From: an uncultured Gammaproteobacteria bacterium
GTDB lineage: Bacteria > Pseudomonadota > Gammaproteobacteria > Chromatiales > Chromatiaceae
NCBI GenBank assembly: GCA_937926265.1
Contig: CALAZS010000046.1
Coordinates: 1-62,813, forward strand
Reading direction: 5' to 3'
DNA: 62,813 bases
The position numbers were made by a program, and so were the translations under genes. The notes under the pieces were generated by a model. The model saw nothing but the letters and a program-made list of their open reading frames with translations, made no database searches and was not told where the DNA came from. Below, piece by piece: positions 8,148 to 17,284 of this stretch (its first letter is position 1; each line of letters opens with the position of its first letter).

Positions 8148-9338
8148 TTGCACAATAAAATGGCACGAATAAAAATTTTGGTCGCTGGAATTTCGAGCCT
8201 GATTCTCATGCTGGGCATTGCAAGATTTGCCTATACACCGATGTTACCGATCATGCAGGCACAGGCTGGCCTGGGCATTTCTGAAGGCGGCTGGTTAGCA
8301 GCAATTAATTATATTGGCTATTTTGGCGGAGCCATTCTGGCTTCACTGGTCAGTGACCTGTTCATCAAAGACAGACTTTATCGAGCCGGTTTGGTCATCG
8401 CGGTGGCCTCAACTTTCATGATGGGCATAACTGATAATTTCTGGATCTGGTCAATATCGCGTTTTATTGCAGGCTTCAGCAGTGCTGCCGGGTTACTCAT
8501 AGGTTCCGGTCTTATTATGAACTGGCTAATTCGCCATGAATATCGAAGTGAACTCGGCATTCATTTTGCCGGGCTTGGTCTGGGTATCGCGTTTTGTGCA
8601 ATTCTGGTTGAGCTGACAATTACCGACATGAGTTGGAATGACCAGTGGTATCTCATGACTTTTATTGGAGTACTTTTATTAATTCCAGCCTGGTTTTGGT
8701 TACCTAAACCCGAAAATGCCTCAATGACAACCACTGGCAAATCCTTATCAGACAATCCACCAACAAAAGCATTTCTCAGGATATTCATGTTTGCCTACTT
8801 TTGTGCGGGTGTCGGTTACGTCGTCAGCGCTACCTTCATTGTGGCAATTGTTGAACAAACGCCTAACTTACAGGGCAAAGGACAATGGACATTCCTGGTA
8901 ATTGGCCTGGCAGCAGCTCCAGCGCCAATAATCTGGGATTATGTCGCTCGTTGGCTTGGCGATATCAATAGCCTGATCCTTGCCTACATTCTTAAAGTCG
9001 TTGCCCTGATAATTCCGGTACTCAATCCAGATGAATTTATGATAATGCTGAGCGCTGCCCTTTTCGGAGCAACTTTTATGGGGATAGTCAGCCTGGTGTT
9101 AAGCATGTCTGGCAGGTACTACCCAACCCGGCCGGCGAAAATGATGGGGAAAATGACAATCGCCTATGGCGTCGCACAGATTTTTGCTCCGGCAATTACC
9201 GGGGTTTTAGCTGAATACAGTGACAGTTACAGTTCTGGTCTCTATCTTGCTGCTGGCATGATGATGATTGGAACAGTGTTAATGTTTGCACTTCGTTCTA
9301 TTGATTTAAAAATGCAGCGATTAACGAAGCCGGCTTAG
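8148..9338 (+). CDS. MFS transporter, YbfB/YjiJ-like
   Basis: Protein of 396 residues with about 12 membrane helices; an inner-membrane secondary transporter. The opening ISSLILMLGIARFAYTPMLP is typical of the YbfB/YjiJ group of the major facilitator superfamily, a group of unknown substrate. The start is uncertain: a TTG at 8148 has an AAGGA 5-6 nt upstream, whereas the ATG at 8160 (four codons later) has no properly spaced ribosome site, so TTG is preferred. Single gene, converging on the small gene at 9401. Confidence 0.85.
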   Translation: MHNKMARIKILVAGISSLILMLGIARFAYTPMLPIMQAQAGLGISEGGWLAAINYIGYFGGAILASLVSDLFIKDRLYRAGLVIAVASTFMMGITDNFWIWSISRFIAGFSSAAGLLIGSGLIMNWLIRHEYRSELGIHFAGLGLGIAFCAILVELTITDMSWNDQWYLMTFIGVLLLIPAWFWLPKPENASMTTTGKSLSDNPPTKAFLRIFMFAYFCAGVGYVVSATFIVAIVEQTPNLQGKGQWTFLVIGLAAAPAPIIWDYVARWLGDINSLILAYILKVVALIIPVLNPDEFMIMLSAALFGATFMGIVSLVLSMSGRYYPTRPAKMMGKMTIAYGVAQIFAPAITGVLAEYSDSYSSGLYLAAGMMMIGTVLMFALRSIDLKMQRLTKPA

Positions 9339-9400
9339 CCTAAAAATATTCGTTAAGATGATTCAATAGGCAGATTATGCCTTGTTATTATTTTCGCAAT

Positions 9401-9598
9401 TTATTCTCTGCGCTTGCTATCCAGGAAAAGTCCCCAGGCCCTCACATCATGTTGAATGAATTCATCTTCACCCGCCATGTCTGATGAAACAGCTTTTTGA
9501 GAACCCTGTTCAGTTTGGAGTCCGGAGTCATTTGAGAACTCTTCAAAAATTCTATCGTAGGTACGCTGATATTCACGCCTTAGGGCAAATAAACTCAT
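9401..9598 (-). CDS. small conserved-looking unknown protein, 65 aa
   Basis: A 65-residue frame starting MSLFALRREYQRTYDRIFEEF, basic at the start and acidic in the middle, with no membrane segment. The ATG at 9598 has a strong AGGAGA 6 nt upstream; a GTG two codons earlier is too close to that site. It stands alone between the MFS gene and hrpB. I do not recognise a family. The good ribosome site and a charged, aromatic-rich helix-like N-terminus argue that it is real. Confidence 0.6.
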   Translation of the reverse strand: MSLFALRREYQRTYDRIFEEFSNDSGLQTEQGSQKAVSSDMAGEDEFIQHDVRAWGLFLDSKRRE

Positions 9599-9715
9599 TC
9601 GCACTCTCCTCTCGTAATAAGCAACAAGTTTCTGGAAATTGTGCTAATAGCATGCAGAAGAGAATACTTTGTGAAAATTCGGAAATTGACCAAATATGCT
9701 TCGAATTTTTCGAAG

Positions 9716-12337
9716 CTAATCCTGTTTTTTTAAATGTTTTTTGGTAAAGCGTGTCGCCGCTGCAGAAGCGGGATCATCTGGCCAGTAATGCTTTGGGTAC
9801 CGGCCACGCATTTCTTTTTTTACTTCCTGGTACGCACCCTGCCAGAAGGTCGCTAAATCTTTCGTTACCTGGAGTGGCCGACCTGCTGGTGACAAAAGAT
9901 GAATCACCAGTGGTAATTGACCACCGGCGATAGTGGGGGTTTCAGAAACACCGAGCATCTCCTGTAAAGGAACACTTAAAGTCGGTTGTTCGTTTAAATT
10001 ATATTGAATCTTACGGTTGGTACCTGCAGGCGTCTGGTATAGCTCGGGCATTAATTTATCCAGCTGCTTTTGTTTGTCCCAGCCCAGCCATGACTGAAGA
10101 GCAGATACTAAATCTATCTGCTTAAGCTGTTTTAACGAGCTGATATTATCCATCCAGGGAACGAGCCAGGCATCCAGGTTAGCAAGCAACCCCGGCTCGG
10201 ACATATCAGGCCAGTCGCCAAATGTTTTAAGTTGATGCAATATCTGTATACGAGCCCGAAGTGATTCAAGCTTGTCAGAATCGCCAAACAGGGCTAATCC
10301 CTGCTTTTTCACTTGCTCAACTAAAATATCGATGACCCGTTCATCTTTTTGAATTGGCACCTGGGTTTCAGTTAACGTCAGTTTATCCAGGCGACTTTGT
10401 TGTCTTGCGATGACTTTCTGATGATTATCATCCCAGACAGTAAGCCGTTGATGTTGAATCTGCCCGGCAAACAGATTTTCAATTTCACTGAAGTCTATCG
10501 CCGCTGCAAGCCACGCCCTGCCGTCTCTTTTGCCTGCATCAAGATTGGCTATCACCAGGTATTCAGTGGCAATTAACGGATCATCCTGCGGTAACGTCAC
10601 CCCTCGACCATTTGCCATCAGGTAGCCTCCCCCATTTGAACGACGCTTTGCAATCCTGTCCGGATAAGCCATTGCCAGATAGGCACCTGCGCTCAAGCCT
10701 TTAGCCTGCTGTTTTTGTTCCCTAGCTTTTTCACCAACGGCTTTTCCTTCCCGACCCCTTTCTTCCAGGGCCTTTTTCTCGGCTGGTCTTTTTTTATGCG
10801 GGAGTAATTTCAGAAACTGCGTTGATAAACGCTCGAGTTGTTTTAAGGTTTTTATATCAGCACCTTGAACTGACTGCCGCTGGTCTCGCCAGCATTGCCT
10901 CCACCGGTTAAGCATTGATAATCTAAGCGTTATATCAACCGGGGCTATACCGCCGGGATTACGTATTAAAGGATCTCGATCGGTTAGCAAAGCGGCTATA
11001 TCAGCCACGGTTACTTTGTCTTCCTCAGCAGTTGCCTGCAGAAGCATGTGTGCCAGGCGGGGATGAACAGGGATTACCGACATTTCACGACCCTGAGCAG
11101 TAATGTAGCCATGAATATCCAAAGCACCGAGCCGATATAAAAGACCAACTGCCTGTTGCCAATGCGCATGTGGTGGAAAATCAAACCACTGAAGTTGATC
11201 AGCTTGATTAATACCCCAGGCAGCAACCTCAAGTACAGTTGCCGCCAAATCAGCCTGAAAAATTTCCGGGGTAATAAAGTCTTCCAGGCGCTGTTCGAAT
11301 GACTTTGTCCAGGCACGAAAACAATGACCAGGCCCTAACCTGCCGGCGCGCCCGGTTCGCTGTGATGCTGAAGCTTTTGATACCCACTGCATTTGCAGTC
11401 GTGTCAGGCCGTTGTTGGGCTGAAAAACAGGTTTTCTTACCCTGCCCCCATCAACGACTGCCTCAATGCCCTCAATAGTCAGACTGGTTTCAGCGATATC
11501 GGTTGCCAAAATCAACCTTCGTCGTTTTCTATTTGAAGGATTTAAAATCTGATCCTGTTTTTCAGTGCTCAAGTCACCGTAGAGAGTAAACACCTCACAA
11601 TCATCAGGCCATTTTTGTTCGGCCAATGTCTGCAACCGGCCAATTTCTTTTCGTCCGGGTAAAAACACCAGCACATCTGCTTTAACCAGACCAAGCGCTT
11701 TATCAATAAGCGGCAAACAAGCTTCCACTACATCATCTAAAGGAAAATCCTGCTCGGCATAATGCATGGTTACCGGAAATAGCCGGCCTTTCGCAGAGAT
11801 GTTTTTAGCCTTTAAAAGCTGACCAAGACGATCTGAATCAAGCGTTGCTGACATAATCAGCAGGCGAAGATCATCGCGTAATCCCTGACAGACATCGATG
11901 CATAATGCCAGGGAAACATCAGCGACCAAACTTCGTTCATGAAACTCATCAAAAATGATCAGGCCTACATCAGACAACTCAGGATCAGATTGCAGACGTT
12001 TTAATAACAGACCCTCTGTTAAGACTTCGATGCGGGTATCTACTGAAATCTGACGCTCAAAACGCACCTGGTAGCCGACTGTCTGGCCGGTTTTTTCTCC
12101 AAGTAATTGAGCCATACGATGTGCCGCCATGCGTGCCGCAGGCCGTCTTGGTTCAAGCATGATGATCTTTTTGCCGGCTAACCAGGGCTGGTCAAGCAAG
12201 CTTAGAGGTACGATGGTCGTCTTACCCGAACCGGTCGATGCCGTTAAGGTGACATGTCCAGCTTTCAATGCCTGTCCAAGCTCAACAAGACAGGTATTGA
12301 TCGGCAATTCAGGTAGCACAACCTGATTTGTGGTCAT
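9716..12337 (-). CDS. hrpB: ATP-dependent helicase HrpB
   Basis: Protein of 873 residues, DEAH-like superfamily 2 helicase. Walker A is ASTGSGKTT (33-41), motif II is DEFH (130-133), motif III is SATLDS, and motif VI is QRTGRAGR, all present. The C-terminal part carries the HrpB-specific region ending in KHYWPDDP. A lysine/glutamate-rich insertion around residues 525-560 joins the helicase core to the C-terminal part. Family length is about 800-850, so it is complete. Bacterial HrpB is cytoplasmic with a poorly defined RNA-related role. It lies 110 bp downstream of tex. Confidence 0.95.
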   Translation of the reverse strand: MTTNQVVLPELPINTCLVELGQALKAGHVTLTASTGSGKTTIVPLSLLDQPWLAGKKIIMLEPRRPAARMAAHRMAQLLGEKTGQTVGYQVRFERQISVDTRIEVLTEGLLLKRLQSDPELSDVGLIIFDEFHERSLVADVSLALCIDVCQGLRDDLRLLIMSATLDSDRLGQLLKAKNISAKGRLFPVTMHYAEQDFPLDDVVEACLPLIDKALGLVKADVLVFLPGRKEIGRLQTLAEQKWPDDCEVFTLYGDLSTEKQDQILNPSNRKRRRLILATDIAETSLTIEGIEAVVDGGRVRKPVFQPNNGLTRLQMQWVSKASASQRTGRAGRLGPGHCFRAWTKSFEQRLEDFITPEIFQADLAATVLEVAAWGINQADQLQWFDFPPHAHWQQAVGLLYRLGALDIHGYITAQGREMSVIPVHPRLAHMLLQATAEEDKVTVADIAALLTDRDPLIRNPGGIAPVDITLRLSMLNRWRQCWRDQRQSVQGADIKTLKQLERLSTQFLKLLPHKKRPAEKKALEERGREGKAVGEKAREQKQQAKGLSAGAYLAMAYPDRIAKRRSNGGGYLMANGRGVTLPQDDPLIATEYLVIANLDAGKRDGRAWLAAAIDFSEIENLFAGQIQHQRLTVWDDNHQKVIARQQSRLDKLTLTETQVPIQKDERVIDILVEQVKKQGLALFGDSDKLESLRARIQILHQLKTFGDWPDMSEPGLLANLDAWLVPWMDNISSLKQLKQIDLVSALQSWLGWDKQKQLDKLMPELYQTPAGTNRKIQYNLNEQPTLSVPLQEMLGVSETPTIAGGQLPLVIHLLSPAGRPLQVTKDLATFWQGAYQEVKKEMRGRYPKHYWPDDPASAAATRFTKKHLKKQD

Positions 12338-12447
12338 GGAAGCTGTTGATTATGCATGGATTGATATTTCATGTACTGATAATTATGGCTTGATAATTCC
12401 TGTATTGACCATTCTGGAATGATAATTATAAGTTGATAACGGAGGGC

Positions 12448-14772
12448 TTATTTTTTAGCTGCCGCTAATGCCTGGGCAAAGGCATTATTTGAATGAGGCA
12501 CCTTGGCATTACCTTTTTTAGCAGTTTTTGCAGGCTTGGCTGCGCGCTTTGATGAAGGTCTGTTGTCTTTGTCTGCAGAGTCCCTGGATTCAGCTTTGTC
12601 ATCGAGCTTCATGCTCAGGGCAATGCGCTTGCGCTTTTCATCAACATCCATCACCTTGACAATAACGATCTGGCCGGCTTTTACAACATCATGAGGATCT
12701 TTTACAAACTTGTCGGCCAGGGCTGATATATGCACAAGGCCATCCTGATGAACGCCAATATCAACAAAAGCACCAAAGTTGGTGACATTGGTAACCGTGC
12801 CTTCCAGCATCATATCCGGCTTTAAATCAGACAGACTCTCCACTCCCTCTTTAAAAGTTGCCGCCTTGAATTCCGGACGGGGATCGCGACCGGGTTTTTT
12901 CAGTTCCTCCAATATATCCATGATTGTAGGCAAACCAAATTGCTCATCAATATAGTCTTCGGCTTTTATCATACCTAGCTTGGCATGGTTACCAATCAAA
13001 GAACTAATATCACTGTTACTGGTTACACTGATGCGCTGAACCACGGGGTAACTTTCCGGATGAACCGCCGAAGCATCCAATGGGTTTTCACCATTGTGAA
13101 CCCTTAAAAACCCGGCAGCCTGTTCGAAGGTTTTATCACCTAGGCGAGGCACCTGTTTGAGTTGCTCACGGTTTGAAAATGCGCCATTTTTATTGCGATA
13201 CTCGACAATATTTTCAGCAATTGACGTACTCAGGCCGGCAACTCGTCGAAGCAGGGCCGGTGAGGCGGTATTGACTTCAACGCCTACCTTGTTAACACAA
13301 TCTTCGACCACTTCATCGAGTTTCTTCGATAATTGATACTGACTGACATCATGCTGATACTGTCCAATACCTATGGACTTAGGATCAATCTTGACCAGTT
13401 CTGCCAACGGATCCTGCAAGCGCCTGGCAATTGAAACGGCACCACGTATCGTGACATCCAAATCCGGAAATTCCCGGGCAGCCAGATCAGAGGCCGAATA
13501 AACCGAGGCACCTGCCTCGCTTACCATGATTTTCTGTAAGTTCAGCTCTTTGTGTTGCCTGATCAGGTCCGAACACAGTTTGTCCGTTTCCCTTGAAGCC
13601 GTGCCATTACCGATGGCTATTAATTTTACCTGGTATTTTTGCGCCAACCTGGCAATGGTTGCGATCGCCTGGTCCCATTGATTTTTAGGTGCATGCGGGT
13701 AAATCGTTGCCTGGTCAACAAACTGACCGGTTGCATCGATAACAGCTACTTTCACACCGGTTCTTAATCCGGGATCAAGCCCAATCGTTGCGAGTTGCCC
13801 TGCAGGCGCGGCTAACAGTAAATCCTGTAAATTTCGGGCGAACACCTGAATTGCATCCAAATCTGCCCGCTGGCGAAGGTCTGTCAGCAGTTCCGTCTCA
13901 AGGCGCATGTGCAGTTTGACCTTCCAGGTCCAGTTAACCACTTTGGCCAACCAGTCATCTGCCGGTCTGCCTAAATGCTCAATACCAAATCGTTTGGCAA
14001 TTCTGCTTTCGCAGGGATGCCTGCTTTCAAGATCATGGTTAACATCAAGTTTTAGCTGCAAAACACCTTCGTTACGGCCACGCAGCATCGCCAACACCCT
14101 GTGCGATGGAACCTTTTGGTAAGTATCCCTGTTGTCAAAATAATCGCGATACTTAGCACCCTGTTCCTGTTTGCCATCAACGACCGTCGATATCAAAACA
14201 CCATCTTCAATCATTAAATCCCGCAGATCCCCGGTAAGTTGTGCATCCTCGGCAAAACGTTCGATTAAAATCGCCCGAGCACCATCGAGAACGCCATTTA
14301 CATCACAAAAAGCCTGCTTGTATTGTTCATCATCGTTGATAAACGCTTTAGCTTCTGTTTCCGGAACAAGATCAGGATTGGCATAGAGACTGTCAGCCAA
14401 AGGCTCAATACCCGCTTCAATGGCAATCTGTCCACGTGTACGTCTTTTTTGCTTGTAAGGTAAATACAGGTCTTCAAGGCGTGTTTTAGTCTCTGCCAAG
14501 CTAATATTTTTAGCCAATTCAGGGGTGAGTTTGCCCTGCTCATCGATCAGTTTTAAAATGGCTTCTCGCCTTTCCTCAAGTTCCCTTAAGTAAACGAGAT
14601 CTTCCTGTAGTGTTCTTAGCTGTGTGTCATCCAGTCCACCGGTGACCTCTTTGCGATACCGGGAAATAAATGGCACGGTAGAACCGGAATCGAGCAAGTC
14701 AATTGCCGCATCCACCTGTTTTACCTGAACTTCTAATTTAGTGGCAATTCGTTCGGCAATACTTGGTAACAT
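12448..14772 (-). CDS. tex: Tex-family RNA-binding transcription accessory protein
   Basis: Protein of 774 residues, full length for Tex. Visible parts are the N-terminal Tex helical region (LDSGSTVPFISRYRKEVTGG), the YqgF/RNase H-like domain starting IGLDPGLRTGVKVAV, helix-hairpin-helix segments (AGLSTSIAENIVEYRNKNG), and an S1 RNA-binding domain at about residues 650-720 (GTVTNVTNFGAFVDIGVHQD). The last 50 residues are a basic, lysine- and alanine-rich tail. Tex binds RNA and influences transcription and RNA turnover. Probable single gene or two-gene unit with hrpB. Confidence 0.97.
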   Translation of the reverse strand: MLPSIAERIATKLEVQVKQVDAAIDLLDSGSTVPFISRYRKEVTGGLDDTQLRTLQEDLVYLRELEERREAILKLIDEQGKLTPELAKNISLAETKTRLEDLYLPYKQKRRTRGQIAIEAGIEPLADSLYANPDLVPETEAKAFINDDEQYKQAFCDVNGVLDGARAILIERFAEDAQLTGDLRDLMIEDGVLISTVVDGKQEQGAKYRDYFDNRDTYQKVPSHRVLAMLRGRNEGVLQLKLDVNHDLESRHPCESRIAKRFGIEHLGRPADDWLAKVVNWTWKVKLHMRLETELLTDLRQRADLDAIQVFARNLQDLLLAAPAGQLATIGLDPGLRTGVKVAVIDATGQFVDQATIYPHAPKNQWDQAIATIARLAQKYQVKLIAIGNGTASRETDKLCSDLIRQHKELNLQKIMVSEAGASVYSASDLAAREFPDLDVTIRGAVSIARRLQDPLAELVKIDPKSIGIGQYQHDVSQYQLSKKLDEVVEDCVNKVGVEVNTASPALLRRVAGLSTSIAENIVEYRNKNGAFSNREQLKQVPRLGDKTFEQAAGFLRVHNGENPLDASAVHPESYPVVQRISVTSNSDISSLIGNHAKLGMIKAEDYIDEQFGLPTIMDILEELKKPGRDPRPEFKAATFKEGVESLSDLKPDMMLEGTVTNVTNFGAFVDIGVHQDGLVHISALADKFVKDPHDVVKAGQIVIVKVMDVDEKRKRIALSMKLDDKAESRDSADKDNRPSSKRAAKPAKTAKKGNAKVPHSNNAFAQALAAAKK

Positions 14773-14897
14773 GATCTGCAGGTTTATCCCTTTTTATATA
14801 AATGCCCCGAATTATAAACAGGCGTAAATTACTGCACGTAAAAAAGTAACTTATAGGGCAATTGAAACGATTGAGAGGATCTGAAGGAAAAAAGATC

Positions 14898-15608
14898 ATG
14901 ATTAGTTTTAAAGAAATTATTTTATTATCACTGGTGATCGGTGCATTTTACTTATACAAAAGGTATTCGAACCGCATCGTCAATGAAGCGTCATTGGAAA
15001 AAAAAGCGATCGACAAACTCGCAGCCAAAGATAAGTTAATCAAAGAAATTCACCCGCTTATCAAGCCAATCCTTAACCATTTGCATGATGTAAATAACAG
15101 TGAGTTGCGCAAATACCAGCAATTTACCGTTTTGGAACCCGGAATCAATGCCATGGCCTTTCCTGCCGGTACGATTCTGCTGACCAAAGACTTCATTGAC
15201 GAAATCAATAAGCGCACGTTCTCTGAAGATGAAATTGCAGCAGTGATAGCACATGAAATTGGTCATATTGAACTTGGCCATGCCAAAGAGAGGATCGTAG
15301 AAGAGTATCGTCACCAGGCGGCCAATGTCGCTGTAAACATTGCCTCTTCAAATCCGTTACTGAGATATGGGGCTAAAACGCTTTCATCTTTGTTAAAACA
15401 AAAATACAGCCGCGAACAGGAACATGAAGCCGATATCTATGCCTACAAATTATTAGCTGCATCAAAATATAAAGCTGAAGGCACCATTTCTGCATTGAAA
15501 AAATTCAAAACCTTTTCAGGCTCTGCTCAATGGTCCGTGTTATTCAGCAGCAATCCTGAGATCGAGGTAAGATTTGCAAAGCTTGAAGCGCTCAATAACA
15601 CTGCCTGA
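14898..15608 (+). CDS. M48-family membrane-anchored zinc metalloprotease
   Basis: Protein of 236 residues from the ATG at 14898, which has AAGGAA 8 nt upstream; an in-frame TTG 12 codons earlier lacks such a site. The N-terminus is a single signal-anchor helix (IILLSLVIGAFYLY). The catalytic motif is HEIGH (119-123) in VIAHEIGHIELGHA, and the distal glutamate is in REQEHEADIYAY, the usual M48 (Ste24/HtpX/BepA-like) layout. It probably acts at the periplasmic face on envelope proteins. It lacks the TPR repeats of BepA. Divergent from tex. Confidence 0.9.
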   Translation: MISFKEIILLSLVIGAFYLYKRYSNRIVNEASLEKKAIDKLAAKDKLIKEIHPLIKPILNHLHDVNNSELRKYQQFTVLEPGINAMAFPAGTILLTKDFIDEINKRTFSEDEIAAVIAHEIGHIELGHAKERIVEEYRHQAANVAVNIASSNPLLRYGAKTLSSLLKQKYSREQEHEADIYAYKLLAASKYKAEGTISALKKFKTFSGSAQWSVLFSSNPEIEVRFAKLEALNNTA

Positions 15609-15687
15609 AAATTTCAACCTTTTTATCACTGGTGATTAAAAAACTGATCACCTATATTTAGACTCAAATCATTTACCAGGTAACAGC

Positions 15688-16740
15688 ATGCAATACGCCA
15701 AATTAGGACAAAGTGACCTTACAGTCTCAAACATCTGCTTAGGCTCAATGACCTGGGGTGTGCAAAACAACCAGGCTGATGCCAATACTCAAATAGAACT
15801 TGCCCTTTCCTCGGGAATCAACTTTATTGATACCGCCGAGATGTATGCGATCCCGCCAACACCTGAATCCTATGGCAAAACTGAGACGATTATTGGCAAC
15901 TATTTGGCGTCTAATCCTGATAAACGCAACCAGATCATCCTGGCGACTAAAATCGCCGGCAATGGTCTGCCCTGGATTCGAAATGGCAAAGATATTACAG
16001 GTGAAGCAGTCATTGCTTCAGTCGATGCCTCTTTAAAAAGATTGCAAACAGACTATATCGATTTATATCAACTACACTGGCCCAATAGACTTTCCCCGCA
16101 CTTTTCCAAACACTGGCCAGGCATATTGCGCTTTAGTGAAGTCAATACAACAGAACATATAAATCAAATGCTTGAAATTCTTCAGGCGCTTGATACATGC
16201 GTTAAAGCCGGAAAGATTCGTTATTGCGGCTTATCCGATGATACGCCCTGGGGCATCAACCAATACCTGAAACTGAGTGAACAGTACGACCTGCCGCGCA
16301 TGGTCTCGATTCAAAATGAGTTTAACCTGCTCCATACCAAGGACTGGCCATACCTGATTGAAAACTGTGTGCATGAAAATATTGCTTACCTGCCCTGGTC
16401 TCCATTGGCCGGCGGATTGTTAAGCGGAAAATATTTAAATGGTGCCAGGCCGGAAGGCAGCCGCTTTACGTTGACTCAACGCAACGGCCTGTTTCGAGAC
16501 AATGAAAGGGCCAATACTGCAGTCAGTCAACTCGTTGAAATTGCAAAACAACATGACATCACAGCCGCCCAATTAGCGTTGGCCTGGTGCGCCCAGGTTG
16601 ATGGAGTGACCTCGACTATTATTGGGGCAACGAACATTGAGCAGCTAAAAGAAAATATCCAGGCTTTTGAAATCACTCTTTCGGATGACATGTCAAAAGA
16701 CCTCGATAATCTGCTGCGCACGTATCCTTTGCCCTTTTAA
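15688..16740 (+). CDS. tas: NADP(H)-dependent aldo-keto reductase, Tas-like
   Basis: Protein of 350 residues, complete (beta/alpha)8 aldo-keto reductase. The catalytic set can be seen: Asp and Tyr in NFIDTAEMYAIP, Lys in IILATKIAG, His in YQLHWPNR. The sequence LGSMTWGVQNNQADA is characteristic of Tas, a broad-range NADP(H) reductase. Cytoplasmic. Its real substrate in this organism is unknown. It converges on the guanylate-kinase-like gene with 33 bp between. Confidence 0.92.
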   Translation: MQYAKLGQSDLTVSNICLGSMTWGVQNNQADANTQIELALSSGINFIDTAEMYAIPPTPESYGKTETIIGNYLASNPDKRNQIILATKIAGNGLPWIRNGKDITGEAVIASVDASLKRLQTDYIDLYQLHWPNRLSPHFSKHWPGILRFSEVNTTEHINQMLEILQALDTCVKAGKIRYCGLSDDTPWGINQYLKLSEQYDLPRMVSIQNEFNLLHTKDWPYLIENCVHENIAYLPWSPLAGGLLSGKYLNGARPEGSRFTLTQRNGLFRDNERANTAVSQLVEIAKQHDITAAQLALAWCAQVDGVTSTIIGATNIEQLKENIQAFEITLSDDMSKDLDNLLRTYPLPF

Positions 16741-16773
16741 TCCTATAGCCCTTGGATTTGAAATCAGACCGAT

Positions 16774-17271
16774 TCAGGTAATGGCTGCTTTGATTTCAGC
16801 CATAACCTCATCCCATGCCCCTGTTTCAAGGACATCAATGTCTATTCGATGGAGTTGCCCTCTTTTGTTTGCAGGGTCCAGCGATTCTGACAAATCTGAC
16901 CCTTCTGGTTTAAATGCAAACACTTTTGCCTGTAAATAATTTTCTGCAACTTGTGCAATCACTTCAGGAAAGCCTACAACAAGAACACCCGAATCACTCT
17001 CTTCCAACGCTTTTTGAAAATCATCTTTCAAAATTCCCGTAAAAACCTGGCCATACTTCATAAAGGCCAAAACGCTGGATTCAGCCTGGGCCAACTGAAA
17101 ACTTGTCTTGGAAATCGCCTTGTAATCAGCATCATGTAAAGCTCTTCCGGTTGTAAACCAGCGTGGACGCATAAATCCTTCTTTAACGAGCAAATGACGA
17201 GGCGCATCATGCTTATGCGTCCATAAAGACCCGGTAATACAGACAACCTTTTTTGCTGATAAAGAAACCAT
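16774..17271 (-). CDS. degenerate guanylate-kinase-like protein, P-loop lost
   Basis: Protein of 165 residues from the ATG at 17271 (AAGTGA 6 nt upstream; a GTG three codons earlier is possible). The pattern RWFTTGRALHDADYKAIS followed by F matches the GMP-binding segment of guanylate kinases (T-T-R ... D-Y-x-x-I/V-S ... F), and ALEESDSGVLVVGFPEVIAQ resembles the following helix-strand unit. At the N-terminus, where kinases have GxxGxGK(S/T), it reads ITGSLWTHKHDAPRH, so the ATP-binding P-loop is absent. It starts 14 nt after the rhlE stop codon and is probably cotranscribed with it. Nucleotide-sensing or a purely structural role is possible; function unknown. Confidence 0.7.
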   Translation of the reverse strand: MVSLSAKKVVCITGSLWTHKHDAPRHLLVKEGFMRPRWFTTGRALHDADYKAISKTSFQLAQAESSVLAFMKYGQVFTGILKDDFQKALEESDSGVLVVGFPEVIAQVAENYLQAKVFAFKPEGSDLSESLDPANKRGQLHRIDIDVLETGAWDEVMAEIKAAIT

Positions 17272-17284
17272 AGAATTCACTTAA

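Noticed and set aside
9360..9390. Terminator-like AGGCA/TGCCT stem after the MFS gene
   Set aside because: Stem of five pairs with no clean T run; too weak to call, though convergent genes make a terminator expected here.
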